From: a virus
DNA length: 50,676 nt
Strand: one strand, 5' to 3'
IMG/VR virus record: IMGVR_UViG_3300028025_003610
Span: 1-50,676 of that record
Each line of letters starts with the position of its first letter. Positions within the stretch are counted from its first letter, which is position 1. Under the pieces are notes generated by a model. It searched no databases. It was not told where the DNA came from and was given only the letters and a program-made list of their open reading frames with translations. Positions 17,356 through 26,150 of the stretch are shown in pieces. The translations under genes were made by a program, and so were the position numbers.

Positions 17356-19293
17356 ATGTCAGTTTCATTGCCTACCGCATATCAGCAAGTAATTCATAAA
17401 ACACGTTATGCGAGGTGGATGGAACAAGAAAACAGACGAGAGAACTGGGATGAAACAGTAGCTCGTTACTCAGACTATATCTTTGATGCTCTAGAAAGAC
17501 ATAATGGATATAAGATGTCTGACAAAATTAAGAAACAAATCTCAGAGGCTATCCTATCAACTGGTGTAATGCCATCAATGAGAGCCTTTATGACCGCTGG
17601 ACCAGCGTTAGAACGTGATAACACCTGTATCTACAATTGTGCTTACATGCCAGTAGATAGCTTAAGATCATTTGATGAAGCCATGTATATTCTTATGTGC
17701 GGAACTGGAGTTGGTTATTCTGTAGAGTCACGCTATGTATCACAACTTCCAGAAGTATCAGAACACTTTGAAAGCACAAACTCAGTTATTGTTGTAGAAG
17801 ACTCTAAGGCTGGTTGGGCAAGATCACTAAAAGAAATTCTTGCTTTGCTTTGGCAGGGTCAGGTTCCAACATGGGATATGTCTCAGGTTCGTCCAGCAGG
17901 AGCTAGACTAAAAACATTTGGTGGTCGTGCATCTGGACCAGATCCACTAGATCGTCTATTTAAGTTTTCTGTAGCCTTAATCAAGGGTGCAGCAGGTAGA
18001 AAATTAACACCACTAGAGGCACATGACTTAATGTGTAAGATTGCAGAAGTAGTTGTAGTTGGTGGAGTTCGTAGATCAGCAATGATTTCTCTATCAGACC
18101 TTGAGGATAGAAACATGGCAGCAGCAAAGTCTGGTTCATGGTGGGAATACTCTGGTCAAAGAGCCCTTGCTAATAACTCAGCAGTTTATAATTCTCGTCC
18201 AACAATGGAAGTATTCATGGATGAATGGAAGGCACTATATGACTCAAAGTCAGGTGAGCGTGGAATCTTTAGTCGTGAAGCAGCACAAAAAGTTGCAGCA
18301 AAAAATGGTCGCAGAGATTCAACTGTAGATTTTGGAACAAATCCTTGTTCAGAAATTATTTTGCGTCCTTATCAGTTCTGTAACCTAACAGAAGTAGTTG
18401 TTCGTGACACAGATACATTAGAAGATCTAAAGGCAAAGGTTGAGCTTGCAACAATTCTTGGAACAGTGCAGTCAACATTTACTCGTTTTAAGTATCTTCG
18501 TAAGATTTGGCAAAAGAATTCAGAAGAAGAGCGTTTACTTGGAGTATCTTTAACTGGTCAACTTTCTCATAAGGTTCTTAATGGATCTGAAGGAGTTGAA
18601 AAGCTTGGAGAATGGCTAGATGCACTTCGTGAGCATTCAGTCAAGGTAAATGAAAAATGGGCAAAAGAGATTGGCATAAATCAGGCAGCAGCAATTAGTT
18701 GTGTAAAGCCATCTGGAACTGTTTCTCAGTTAGTTAATTCTTCATCTGGTATGCATCCTTGGCACTCCCAATACTATGCTCGCACAATTCGTGGAGACAT
18801 GAAAGATCCTATTACAGCATTCCTTGTTGATATGGGAATTAAACATGAGCCAGATGTAATGAAGCCAAACGATACTATGGTATTCACTTTTCCAATTGCT
18901 GCCCCAGAAGGTGCAACACTTCGTCAAGATTTAACAGCAGTACAACATTTAGATATTTGGCTCGCTTATCAAAGACACTGGGCAGAACATAAGCCTTCTA
19001 TTACTGTGTCTGTAAAGGAAAATGAATGGATGGCAGTAGGTGCTTGGGTATTTGAACATATTGATGAAATGTCAGGTGTTTCATTCTTACCTTACTCAGA
19101 GCATACCTACCAACAAGCACCATACCAAGAAATTTCAAAGGAAGAGTATGAAACTCTTGTTTCAGAAACCCCCTCAGATCTTGACTGGAAGTGGTTAGAA
19201 ATTTATGAAACATTTGACGGTACAACTGGAGTTCAAGATTTAGCATGTGTTGCAGGAGCTTGTGATATCACCGATATCTCTAAACCTGTATAA
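17356..19293 (+). CDS. nrdJ: Class II (B12-dependent) ribonucleotide reductase, 645 aa
   Basis: It reduces ribonucleotides to deoxyribonucleotides using adenosylcobalamin to make the thiyl radical. The catalytic loop is F-G-T-N-P-C-S-E-I (Asn329, Cys331, Glu333); Cys331 would carry the radical. The redox pair is Cys95 (in CIYNCAYMPVDS) and Cys342 (in FCNLTEV), 11 residues after the radical Cys as in the monomeric Lactobacillus leichmannii enzyme. A C-terminal C-x4-C (Cys631, Cys636) is the shuttle pair that is reduced by thioredoxin. All key residues are present and length fits the monomeric subgroup. It lies between virion genes and has its own promoter, so it may be expressed separately. 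The host or the phage must supply cobalamin. Confidence 0.95.
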   Translation: MSVSLPTAYQQVIHKTRYARWMEQENRRENWDETVARYSDYIFDALERHNGYKMSDKIKKQISEAILSTGVMPSMRAFMTAGPALERDNTCIYNCAYMPVDSLRSFDEAMYILMCGTGVGYSVESRYVSQLPEVSEHFESTNSVIVVEDSKAGWARSLKEILALLWQGQVPTWDMSQVRPAGARLKTFGGRASGPDPLDRLFKFSVALIKGAAGRKLTPLEAHDLMCKIAEVVVVGGVRRSAMISLSDLEDRNMAAAKSGSWWEYSGQRALANNSAVYNSRPTMEVFMDEWKALYDSKSGERGIFSREAAQKVAAKNGRRDSTVDFGTNPCSEIILRPYQFCNLTEVVVRDTDTLEDLKAKVELATILGTVQSTFTRFKYLRKIWQKNSEEERLLGVSLTGQLSHKVLNGSEGVEKLGEWLDALREHSVKVNEKWAKEIGINQAAAISCVKPSGTVSQLVNSSSGMHPWHSQYYARTIRGDMKDPITAFLVDMGIKHEPDVMKPNDTMVFTFPIAAPEGATLRQDLTAVQHLDIWLAYQRHWAEHKPSITVSVKENEWMAVGAWVFEHIDEMSGVSFLPYSEHTYQQAPYQEISKEEYETLVSETPSDLDWKWLEIYETFDGTTGVQDLACVAGACDITDISKPV

Positions 19294-19309
19294 TATATAA
19301 GAGGAAACT

Positions 19310-22300
19310 ATGTCTTATTCAGCTCTTATATTAAAAGATTCTCCAGAAGCTATATGGTCTATGGACGAAGTTAGTGGAAGCACAGCATATGCAGACTCAT
19401 TTATAAATAGCGAAACATATAATGGCACATATATTTCTGGAAAATATACTAGAAGTTTTATTCCAATTACTTTTGGTGGAAAAACCTGTATAAGCAGCAA
19501 AGGTTCTTATACAGACAACTATTCTTCTAATAATAAGATCATTTCCTTACCGTCTCTTGGAAAATTTTCTAGTCAAACAAGAGGGGTTCCTCATACCCTA
19601 GAATTCTGGATGAACCTTTCAATAGATCCAGCACAGCTAAGTTCTGGTGCAGCATCAAGAACTGGCGAATCTAAAATTGTTGGGTTATCTGGAGATACAT
19701 ATACTGGTTTATATATTAGGGACCTAGACTACTTGGTTTTTAAAATAGGAGATATTTCAAGTAACAGGATATATGAATCATCTGTTCATGTTCCAAACTT
19801 TAATACTCCTCTTCACATTATGGCTATCTATACTACATACTCAATTCAGCTTATTGTTAATGGAGTGTCTGGAAATACTTCAATAATTGAAGATAATATA
19901 TTTGGTGCAGAGCAAACAAGAACAATAGATTTTCTTTTTCCAAATAGACTAAACAGCTCCTCTCAGTATTTTGAGGGAGTATCTTACGATACTGTTGCAA
20001 TTTATCCAAATGCTTTGAATTCATCAATAGCAAAAAGACATTATGTTTATGGTCTTGGGTACAACGTTCCAAAGTATTTATACAAGTCTCTTGGTGGGGT
20101 TAGTTATGAAACAAATATGCAACAAACTCAACCATTAAAACAAATAAATTACTTAAGTTATGATAGTTGGTCAAATAGGGCAGTATTAAAAAACTTAAGC
20201 TCAAACTCAGAAAATCTATCAACTGTATCTTATAATAATCAGTATCTAGAGCTTTCATCAACAGATTTATCAAAAACAAAAAATGATATGTACTCGCTGG
20301 TAAGCTCAGAGTCTTTTATAAAATTTCCAGAAAACTGTTACAGCTATGCAGAAATAAATAACTATGAATCAATAACTGATGGAATTACAAAAAAGATTGA
20401 AGCAGTATTTAAGATTGATGGTACACACGCTACAACTGGAGACCAGCAGTTAATGCATATTGGATCAAAGTCAACATTTGATAAATATATTAGTTGTTTT
20501 ATAAATAATAAAAACATTATTATTAAGTATAAAACAGAGTCGGGATCTGAGGCAACCTTATTTACACACGCATTACACGCATCAGCATCATCATTTCTTA
20601 TATCTCTTGTAAAGCATGAAGCCAATATTTCTATAAAGGTAATAGATGATCAAAATACTCATACCTCAGATATTATAAATTCTTCTGGAATTTTTCCCAT
20701 TCAGGATTCATATATTAGGTTTGGAAGTAGTCCAATTTTTTATGGATCAAGAGTTCCATCTGGAATACTTACTTCAGAAATAAAAAGATTTGATGGATAT
20801 CTATCTCATGTGGATATAATTGATTCCACAAACGTTACAGGTTCTTGGTCATCAAGAAAAACTAAAGGAATATCAGATTTATATCAGCTTTACTCAAAGT
20901 ATCATACTAGAAGTTTAGCTGTTGCTACTAGTGGTTCATTTACAATGACCTTATCTTTAACAGATTTAATTGGAGCAGATAAGCAAGATCTCAACTTTTC
21001 CTCTGGAATATTTTTGGCTCCTAAATGTGAAATTGGATCAAACTCTGCAGAGGTTAAATACGACTTAAAAACAATTGTTGGATCTACTCCAACAATAACA
21101 ACAATTGAAGATGATGCAGACATAAGACTAATCAATATTCCAAATGGAATTACTTCTTCTGTTAAAACACAAGAAGTGCAATATGAGATTACTGGAACTC
21201 TAAGATCTTCAGATGCTAATAATACTCCTGGAATTTTAGACTATTTAAGACTTTATACTTATCCAGTATTACAAGAAGAGTCAAGAAACTATATAGAAAT
21301 AAACGATACAAATCCAGGAAACAATCTAATGTATTTTTCTGGATATAGCTCATCAACAAACCATCCATTTCAGTTTCTTCCAGAACTAGAAAGAACTACA
21401 GATCTTCATAGATCATTCTATACTGGTGTTAGGGTCGGAACACACAACTCAAAATCTCCTTATGTAAAGATACCGTTTGACGTTAAAGGCATAACTGCAG
21501 ATGCTACCACAAAAATATATAACGTAATGTTTAGTGGCAAGGGTATAGGTGATACTGCAACTATGGAATTCTTTAGAACTACTGGAATTGAGGTAACAGT
21601 AGCAGATCCAGAAGATACTGGAATCGAGGTATACATAAATGGTCAAAGATATAGTTCTTCAGCTACTTACGACTTTACAGCATGGAATTATTATTCTATA
21701 GTATTTACTAATGGAATTCCTTATAATTCAAACTTATTCTTTGGATATGCAGGTTCTGGATGGTTAATAGACAATATAGTTGTTTTAACGTCTGTACCAG
21801 AAGATCAAGAGCACATGTATAATTTGTTATTTTCTAGCTATGCAATAAGGGTTCCAGACGGATCTGCAGGTTCTTTTAGAAATATTATAATTACAGATAA
21901 AGAATTGTCAGATGGCAAAAATATTTTCCAGCCCCTTCCTGGTCAACTTTCTTTCCTAGCTGATACATCTTGTCCTAGATTGGCTTCTACCGTAAACGTT
22001 CCAATTGTAAGTGTTGATACGAAGTGGCACATTATTTATAATTCAAATAGAGATTTATTGAAGATAGACAACTCAGAAATTATTCCAGGAGACATAATCC
22101 TATTAAAGAATCAAGGCTCTGTAACTCAAAACGGAATCTACACTGTTGATAGTATTGATACCGCAAAGGCGGTTTTAACAAAAACTACTGCCCCTGCAAA
22201 TGGATCTGTTATTTTTATTAAAGGTGGCAATGAAAACAAAAGTTATTATTATATAAAATCTGGAAACTCTTATACAAAAACGATTACTCAGAAAAAATCT

Positions 22301-22357
22301 GTTGCATACAACAAGAGCCAGCCTTCTATAACTACTTCTGTTTCCTACTCTGCGTAA
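19310..22357 (+). CDS. Large LamG-type virion protein, 1015 aa
   Basis: The N-terminal region begins MSYSALILKDSPEAIWSMDE and includes PHTLEFWMNLSIDP (about 93-106) and IVNGVSGNTS, the usual strands of a laminin-G/concanavalin-like domain (about 1-235). A second similar domain (about 360-510) has KKIEAVFKIDGTHATTGDQQ and KVIDDQNTHTS. The remainder is beta-rich. Such domains bind glycans, so a host-recognition fibre or decoration protein is likely. ATG with AGAGGAAAC upstream. Its place, ahead of the portal gene, is unusual for tail-tip proteins. Confidence 0.75.
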   Translation: MSYSALILKDSPEAIWSMDEVSGSTAYADSFINSETYNGTYISGKYTRSFIPITFGGKTCISSKGSYTDNYSSNNKIISLPSLGKFSSQTRGVPHTLEFWMNLSIDPAQLSSGAASRTGESKIVGLSGDTYTGLYIRDLDYLVFKIGDISSNRIYESSVHVPNFNTPLHIMAIYTTYSIQLIVNGVSGNTSIIEDNIFGAEQTRTIDFLFPNRLNSSSQYFEGVSYDTVAIYPNALNSSIAKRHYVYGLGYNVPKYLYKSLGGVSYETNMQQTQPLKQINYLSYDSWSNRAVLKNLSSNSENLSTVSYNNQYLELSSTDLSKTKNDMYSLVSSESFIKFPENCYSYAEINNYESITDGITKKIEAVFKIDGTHATTGDQQLMHIGSKSTFDKYISCFINNKNIIIKYKTESGSEATLFTHALHASASSFLISLVKHEANISIKVIDDQNTHTSDIINSSGIFPIQDSYIRFGSSPIFYGSRVPSGILTSEIKRFDGYLSHVDIIDSTNVTGSWSSRKTKGISDLYQLYSKYHTRSLAVATSGSFTMTLSLTDLIGADKQDLNFSSGIFLAPKCEIGSNSAEVKYDLKTIVGSTPTITTIEDDADIRLINIPNGITSSVKTQEVQYEITGTLRSSDANNTPGILDYLRLYTYPVLQEESRNYIEINDTNPGNNLMYFSGYSSSTNHPFQFLPELERTTDLHRSFYTGVRVGTHNSKSPYVKIPFDVKGITADATTKIYNVMFSGKGIGDTATMEFFRTTGIEVTVADPEDTGIEVYINGQRYSSSATYDFTAWNYYSIVFTNGIPYNSNLFFGYAGSGWLIDNIVVLTSVPEDQEHMYNLLFSSYAIRVPDGSAGSFRNIIITDKELSDGKNIFQPLPGQLSFLADTSCPRLASTVNVPIVSVDTKWHIIYNSNRDLLKIDNSEIIPGDIILLKNQGSVTQNGIYTVDSIDTAKAVLTKTTAPANGSVIFIKGGNENKSYYYIKSGNSYTKTITQKKSVAYNKSQPSITTSVSYSA

Positions 22358-22369
22358 TTATTATAAAAA

Positions 22370-22384
22370 TGGTATCATAGTGGT
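22370..22384 (+). promoter_or_regulatory. Extended -10 promoter giving a leaderless transcript
   Basis: TGG-TATCAT at 22370-22378 followed by six bases and ATG 22385; no ribosome binding site. This is probably the promoter of the portal-head gene block. Confidence 0.62.
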
Positions 22385-22717
22385 ATGTCAAACACAAAAA
22401 ACAAGGTAAATGCTGTAGAAAGCAAAGCAGAGTATGGAATTTATGTATGGATTTTACCAAACGGTGAACCATTTATGGATGATCGTGGTAACACACTAAA
22501 TGTTCCTTCAAGAAAATATGATATTTCAAAAATGAAATCCCTAGCTGATGCAGCTAGTTATTGGGGTAAACCAGAAGGTGAAGCCAAGTTTATGCCTGGA
22601 GTTGGAAGAGTATCTGATGATGCTTCAAGAGAAGATCATGAAAGAATGGCTGAAGGCTTAACTCCTTATGGAGATACAGAAAACTGGAGAGAGGTGTTCC
22701 AAAGTGCAAGAGATTAA
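22385..22717 (+). CDS. Conserved hypothetical protein upstream of portal, 110 aa
   Basis: AEYGIYVWILPNGEPFMDDR (about 15-34) and YWGKPEGEAKFMPGVGRVSD (about 59-78) look like a conserved phage protein found next to portal genes; function is not established. It is charged, without Cys. The start is apparently leaderless. Its 3' end overlaps the portal gene by 14 bases, which links its translation to head assembly. Confidence 0.72.
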   Translation: MSNTKNKVNAVESKAEYGIYVWILPNGEPFMDDRGNTLNVPSRKYDISKMKSLADAASYWGKPEGEAKFMPGVGRVSDDASREDHERMAEGLTPYGDTENWREVFQSARD

Positions 22718-24266
22718 TGGTTCCGATGTTAGTATGCTTTCTGTAAAAAAAGCAGAGAATGATTTTACAACTTCCGCAGATGATTTTAATAAGTCTGCAG
22801 ATGAAGTAATGAAGCTCTCTGGTTTGAGCCATAATTTCAGAAGAGCAGCAAAAAGAAAAATTGAAAAGGCAGATAATAATAGCCTTACTGGAGATGGATC
22901 GTCCTCAAAGCAGATAGTTCCAGATAAGTATGGATACGGCATCTTTGATGTAGTTGAAGCACCATACAACATGAATTCTCTTTCTAGAATATATGAAGTT
23001 TCTGCAGCAAATTTTGCTGCAATTAATGCAAAAGTTTCAAACGTTGTTGGTCTTGGATATTCCCTAGACCCATCTCTTAGTGTTATGCAAGCACTTGAAG
23101 ATATTGAAGATCCAGATAGATTGAATCGTGCAAGAAAAAAGATTGACAGAGCAAGAGAGTCAACAATTGAGTGGCTAGAGTCAAGAAATGATGAAGATAC
23201 ATTTACTGCAACTCTAATGAAAGCCCTTATTGACAAAGAGTCAACTGGTAATGGGTATCTAGAAATTGGTAGAACTACAACTGGAGAAATTGGATATATT
23301 GGTCATATTCCAGCTTCTACCATTCGTGTACGCCGTCTTCGTGATGGATTCGTTCAGATCGTAAATGGAAAAGCAGTTTTCTTCAGAAACTTCCAAGATG
23401 TAAATCAAGCCAATCCAATTGGAGACGACCCTCGTCCAAATGAAATTATTCATCTTAAAACTTATACTCCAACAAATACATATTATGGCATTCCTGCAAT
23501 TGTTGCAGCAAAAAATGCCATGGCAGGTAATGAGTTTGCATCTAAATTTAACCTAGAATACTTTGAAAATAAGGCTGTTCCAAGATATGTATTCTGGATT
23601 AAGGGTGCAAAACTTTCAAGAGATGCAGAGCAGAAGCTGTTTGACTTTTTCTCTAATAACCTTCGTGGTCAAAACCATAGAACTGTTGTTGTTCCTCTTC
23701 CTGCAGATGATGGAAATGGCAATAAGGTAGAAGTTAAGATGGAGGCAATCGAAAATGGTATTCAAGATTCGTCCTTTAATAACTATAGAAAGTCAAATAT
23801 TCATGAGATTTTGATGGCTCATAGAGTTCCAATTTCAAAAATTGGAAGCATGGAAAATATTTCTCTTGCTAATGCTCGTGAGGCAGATAAGACATTCAAG
23901 GAACAAGTTTGTCGTCCAGAACAAGACGCTCTTGGTAAATCCATTAATAGACTTGTTGCAGAAAAGACAGATATGTTTAAACTAAAGTTTAATGAGCTTA
24001 CTCTTACAGATGAAGACACTCAGTCAAAGATTGATGAAAGATACCTTAGAATGCAGGTTATTATGCCTAATGAAGTTAGATCTAGGCTTGGTATGTCCCA
24101 ACTTCCTGATGGTGATACTCCAGTAATTCTTAAGCCACAACAAGCAGCAGAACAAAGAACACAGGCTTCTGGAAATAGATTGAGAGATCAACAAAGAACT
24201 GCAAACTCAGCTGATACTGGAACTGGATCAAGAGCTACTCAAGGTGACGGTAGACAACAGCAATAA
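22704..24266 (+). CDS. Portal protein (HK97 type), 520 aa
   Basis: The portal is the dodecameric ring at the head vertex through which DNA enters and leaves. Features: YGIFDVVEAPYNMNSLSRIY (about residues 68-87), ALIDKESTGNGYLEIGRTTT (about 175-194), EIIHLKTYTPTNTYYGIPAI (about 251-270), HRVPISKIG and a Gln-rich C-terminal tail, all usual for Phage_portal (PF04860) proteins. The start is GTG 22704-22706, with GGAGAGAGG 9 bases upstream; an in-frame ATG at 22668 would overlap the previous gene by 50 bases and is less likely. Confidence 0.92.
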   Translation: MQEINGSDVSMLSVKKAENDFTTSADDFNKSADEVMKLSGLSHNFRRAAKRKIEKADNNSLTGDGSSSKQIVPDKYGYGIFDVVEAPYNMNSLSRIYEVSAANFAAINAKVSNVVGLGYSLDPSLSVMQALEDIEDPDRLNRARKKIDRARESTIEWLESRNDEDTFTATLMKALIDKESTGNGYLEIGRTTTGEIGYIGHIPASTIRVRRLRDGFVQIVNGKAVFFRNFQDVNQANPIGDDPRPNEIIHLKTYTPTNTYYGIPAIVAAKNAMAGNEFASKFNLEYFENKAVPRYVFWIKGAKLSRDAEQKLFDFFSNNLRGQNHRTVVVPLPADDGNGNKVEVKMEAIENGIQDSSFNNYRKSNIHEILMAHRVPISKIGSMENISLANAREADKTFKEQVCRPEQDALGKSINRLVAEKTDMFKLKFNELTLTDEDTQSKIDERYLRMQVIMPNEVRSRLGMSQLPDGDTPVILKPQQAAEQRTQASGNRLRDQQRTANSADTGTGSRATQGDGRQQQ

Positions 24267-24307
24267 ATAACACTATAATAAGAAAAGTGTTATATAATTG
24301 AAATGCT

Positions 24308-26125
24308 ATGGTAGATTTACAAAAAGCTTCTCTTACTACCAATGGTCAACAAATTACATTGACCATGCCTATCTCAAAGGTAGACGTAGAAAAGAGAATA
24401 GTATCTGGGTTTGCAACACTTGACAATGTTGATCGTCAAGGAGACAGGATTACATCCGAAGCATCCCGTAAAGCATTTGAAAGCTTTAGAGGTAATGTGC
24501 GATTAATGCACCAACCAATTCCAGCAGGAAAAGTTGTAAACTTTAGAACAGAAACTTTCTTTGACATGGAAACAAACAAGCAGTATAGTGGCGTGTATGT
24601 TGATGCCTATATTTCAAAAGGTGCAGATAACATTTGGGAAATGGTTCTAGATGGTACACTTACTGGTTTTTCAGTTGGCGGAAACGTAAAAGATTCAGAA
24701 CCAGTACTTGATGCGGAATCACAGAAAACAGTTAGAATAATTAAAGACTATGATCTAGTAGAACTATCACTAGTTGATTCCCCAGCAAATCAATTAGCAA
24801 ATATTTTTTCTATTCAAAAGACAGATCATGGCAACGTTGCTGATGGAATTTTTAATAAATCAAATATCCAGAATGTATTTTGGTGTGAGGCAGATAATCT
24901 AGCCTATACTGGATCAGAAGAAACTCATAAGTGTGCAAATTGCAATTGCGAATTAAATACCATTGGTTGGGTTGATGAAATAGATGAGACTTCAACAGCT
25001 AAAGCTGTTTTTGCAATGGTAAAAGCAGAAAATGTTGTAACAAACGAAGAAACTCCAAATAAATATTCAGATCAGAATATGCCAGATCATTCACTAGATG
25101 AGTGCAAGGATCCAGAAAATTGCCCAGATCATATGGGTAAAAAGAAGGATGAGAACGAGCGTAAAGACAAAAAGAAAAATGAAATGCAAAAGAGAGCATT
25201 TAATGTTGGAGATTTTGTACAATGGAACTCATCTGGAGGAACAGCTCGTGGTAAAATTACAAGAATAGTAACTAATGGTAAAGTTGTTGTGCCTAATTCA
25301 AGCGTAACAATTACGGCTACTCCTGAAAACCCTGCTGTAGCAATTACAGTTTATCAGGAGTCAAACGGTTCTTGGAAACCAACAGATATTAGAGTGGGAC
25401 ATAAAATGAATACCTTGAGAGCATGGAGCACAAAGGTGAAGAAAGTTTTCGGTATTCCAACAAAAGTTTTACTATCCGATGAGGTAGTAAATAAGGCAAT
25501 TGAGACTGATACTCAGTCAGTTGCCAACCAAAACAACGAAGGAGGTGTTGAAGTGGCTGAAAACATTGAAACTACTACAGATGTAGTAGAAGAAGTAGTT
25601 GTTGACGAAGTTATTGAAGAAGTTGAAGCAGTTGAAACAGAAGAGTCTGTAGAAACAGTTGAAAAGTCGGATGTAGCAGAAGAAGCAACTGAAGAAGAAG
25701 CTATCGAAACAGTCGAAGAAGTTGCATCAGAAGATGCAGCAGAGGCAGACGCTTCCACCGAAAATGGTGAGGCATCTGACTTGGAGAAAGCCCTTAACGA
25801 AGTTAAGACTTTTGTAGAGGAAATCGTTGCAAAGAGCACAGTAACAAATGTTGAGTCTGTAACAGCAGTAGCTGGAACAGTAGCAGAAGTAACAAAGGCT
25901 CTTGGCGACAAGATTGCAGAAGTTGAAAGCGGATACGCAGAGGTTAACAAAGCTCTTGCAGGAATCTCAGAAGTACTCTCAACTCTCTCAGGAAGAGTAG
26001 AGTCTGTAGAGGCAGATACTGCAGTAAAGAAGTCTGGTGAACTTGGTGAATCATCAGATAAGACAATCACTAAAACCCAATCAACTTGGGGCGGACGCTT
26101 CCTCGGCACCGCAGAATTAATTTAA
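24308..26125 (+). CDS. Prohead protease fused to zinc, Tudor-like and scaffold regions, 605 aa
   Basis: Residues about 15-171 are a XkdF/HK97-type prohead protease, with His68 (in RLMHQPI) and Ser154 (in VELSLVDSPA) as likely catalytic residues. Residues 193-214 hold a four-Cys cluster (C-E-A-D ... C-A-N-C-N-C) that may bind zinc. About 260-292 are charged with DECKDPENCPDH. Residues about 297-370 (FNVGDFVQWNSSGGTARGKI, ITATPENPAVAITVYQ, RVGHKMNTL) resemble the DUF2945 Tudor-like domain. From about 416 to the end the chain is Glu/Val-rich and predicted coiled coil, as in scaffolds. A separate scaffold gene is absent between it and the capsid gene. The predicted -10 TATAAT (24293-24298) is 9 bases before ATG. 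Confidence 0.82.
   Translation: MVDLQKASLTTNGQQITLTMPISKVDVEKRIVSGFATLDNVDRQGDRITSEASRKAFESFRGNVRLMHQPIPAGKVVNFRTETFFDMETNKQYSGVYVDAYISKGADNIWEMVLDGTLTGFSVGGNVKDSEPVLDAESQKTVRIIKDYDLVELSLVDSPANQLANIFSIQKTDHGNVADGIFNKSNIQNVFWCEADNLAYTGSEETHKCANCNCELNTIGWVDEIDETSTAKAVFAMVKAENVVTNEETPNKYSDQNMPDHSLDECKDPENCPDHMGKKKDENERKDKKKNEMQKRAFNVGDFVQWNSSGGTARGKITRIVTNGKVVVPNSSVTITATPENPAVAITVYQESNGSWKPTDIRVGHKMNTLRAWSTKVKKVFGIPTKVLLSDEVVNKAIETDTQSVANQNNEGGVEVAENIETTTDVVEEVVVDEVIEEVEAVETEESVETVEKSDVAEEATEEEAIETVEEVASEDAAEADASTENGEASDLEKALNEVKTFVEEIVAKSTVTNVESVTAVAGTVAEVTKALGDKIAEVESGYAEVNKALAGISEVLSTLSGRVESVEADTAVKKSGELGESSDKTITKTQSTWGGRFLGTAELI
25539..25555 (+). promoter_or_regulatory. Internal Shine-Dalgarno and GTG start in the protease fusion
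   Basis: AAGGAGG (25539-25545) is followed after 7 bases by GTG (25553-25555), in frame at codon 416. This is the best binding site in the gene and lies exactly at the border between the Tudor-like region and the acidic coiled coil. Confidence 0.6.
25553..26125 (+). CDS. Probable separately translated scaffold protein, 190 aa
   Basis: From the internal GTG (codon 416 of the protease gene) a protein starting MAENIETTTDVVEEVVVDEV would be made in the same frame. It is very acidic (Glu-rich to about residue 70) and then helical with heptad-like Val/Ala spacing (LGDKIAEVESGYAEVNKALA), as expected for a capsid scaffold. Lambda C/Nu3 and similar phage pairs are known to make a scaffold by internal start inside the protease gene. 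The C-terminal TQSTWGGRFLGTAELI could contact the capsid protein. This is inferred from the strong internal site and composition; no direct proof. Confidence 0.55.
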   Translation: MAENIETTTDVVEEVVVDEVIEEVEAVETEESVETVEKSDVAEEATEEEAIETVEEVASEDAAEADASTENGEASDLEKALNEVKTFVEEIVAKSTVTNVESVTAVAGTVAEVTKALGDKIAEVESGYAEVNKALAGISEVLSTLSGRVESVEADTAVKKSGELGESSDKTITKTQSTWGGRFLGTAELI

Positions 26126-26150
26126 AAGGAAAAGTGGGTGAAAAAATAAT

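Noticed and set aside
22668-22703. Portal start at the ATG at 22668
   Set aside because: No binding site at that ATG and a 50-base overlap with the previous gene; GTG 22704 has GGAGAGAGG at a good distance.
25513-26109. Minus-strand 198-codon frame opposite the scaffold region
   Set aside because: Ser/Thr-rich mirror of a Glu/Val-rich coding strand; no binding site.
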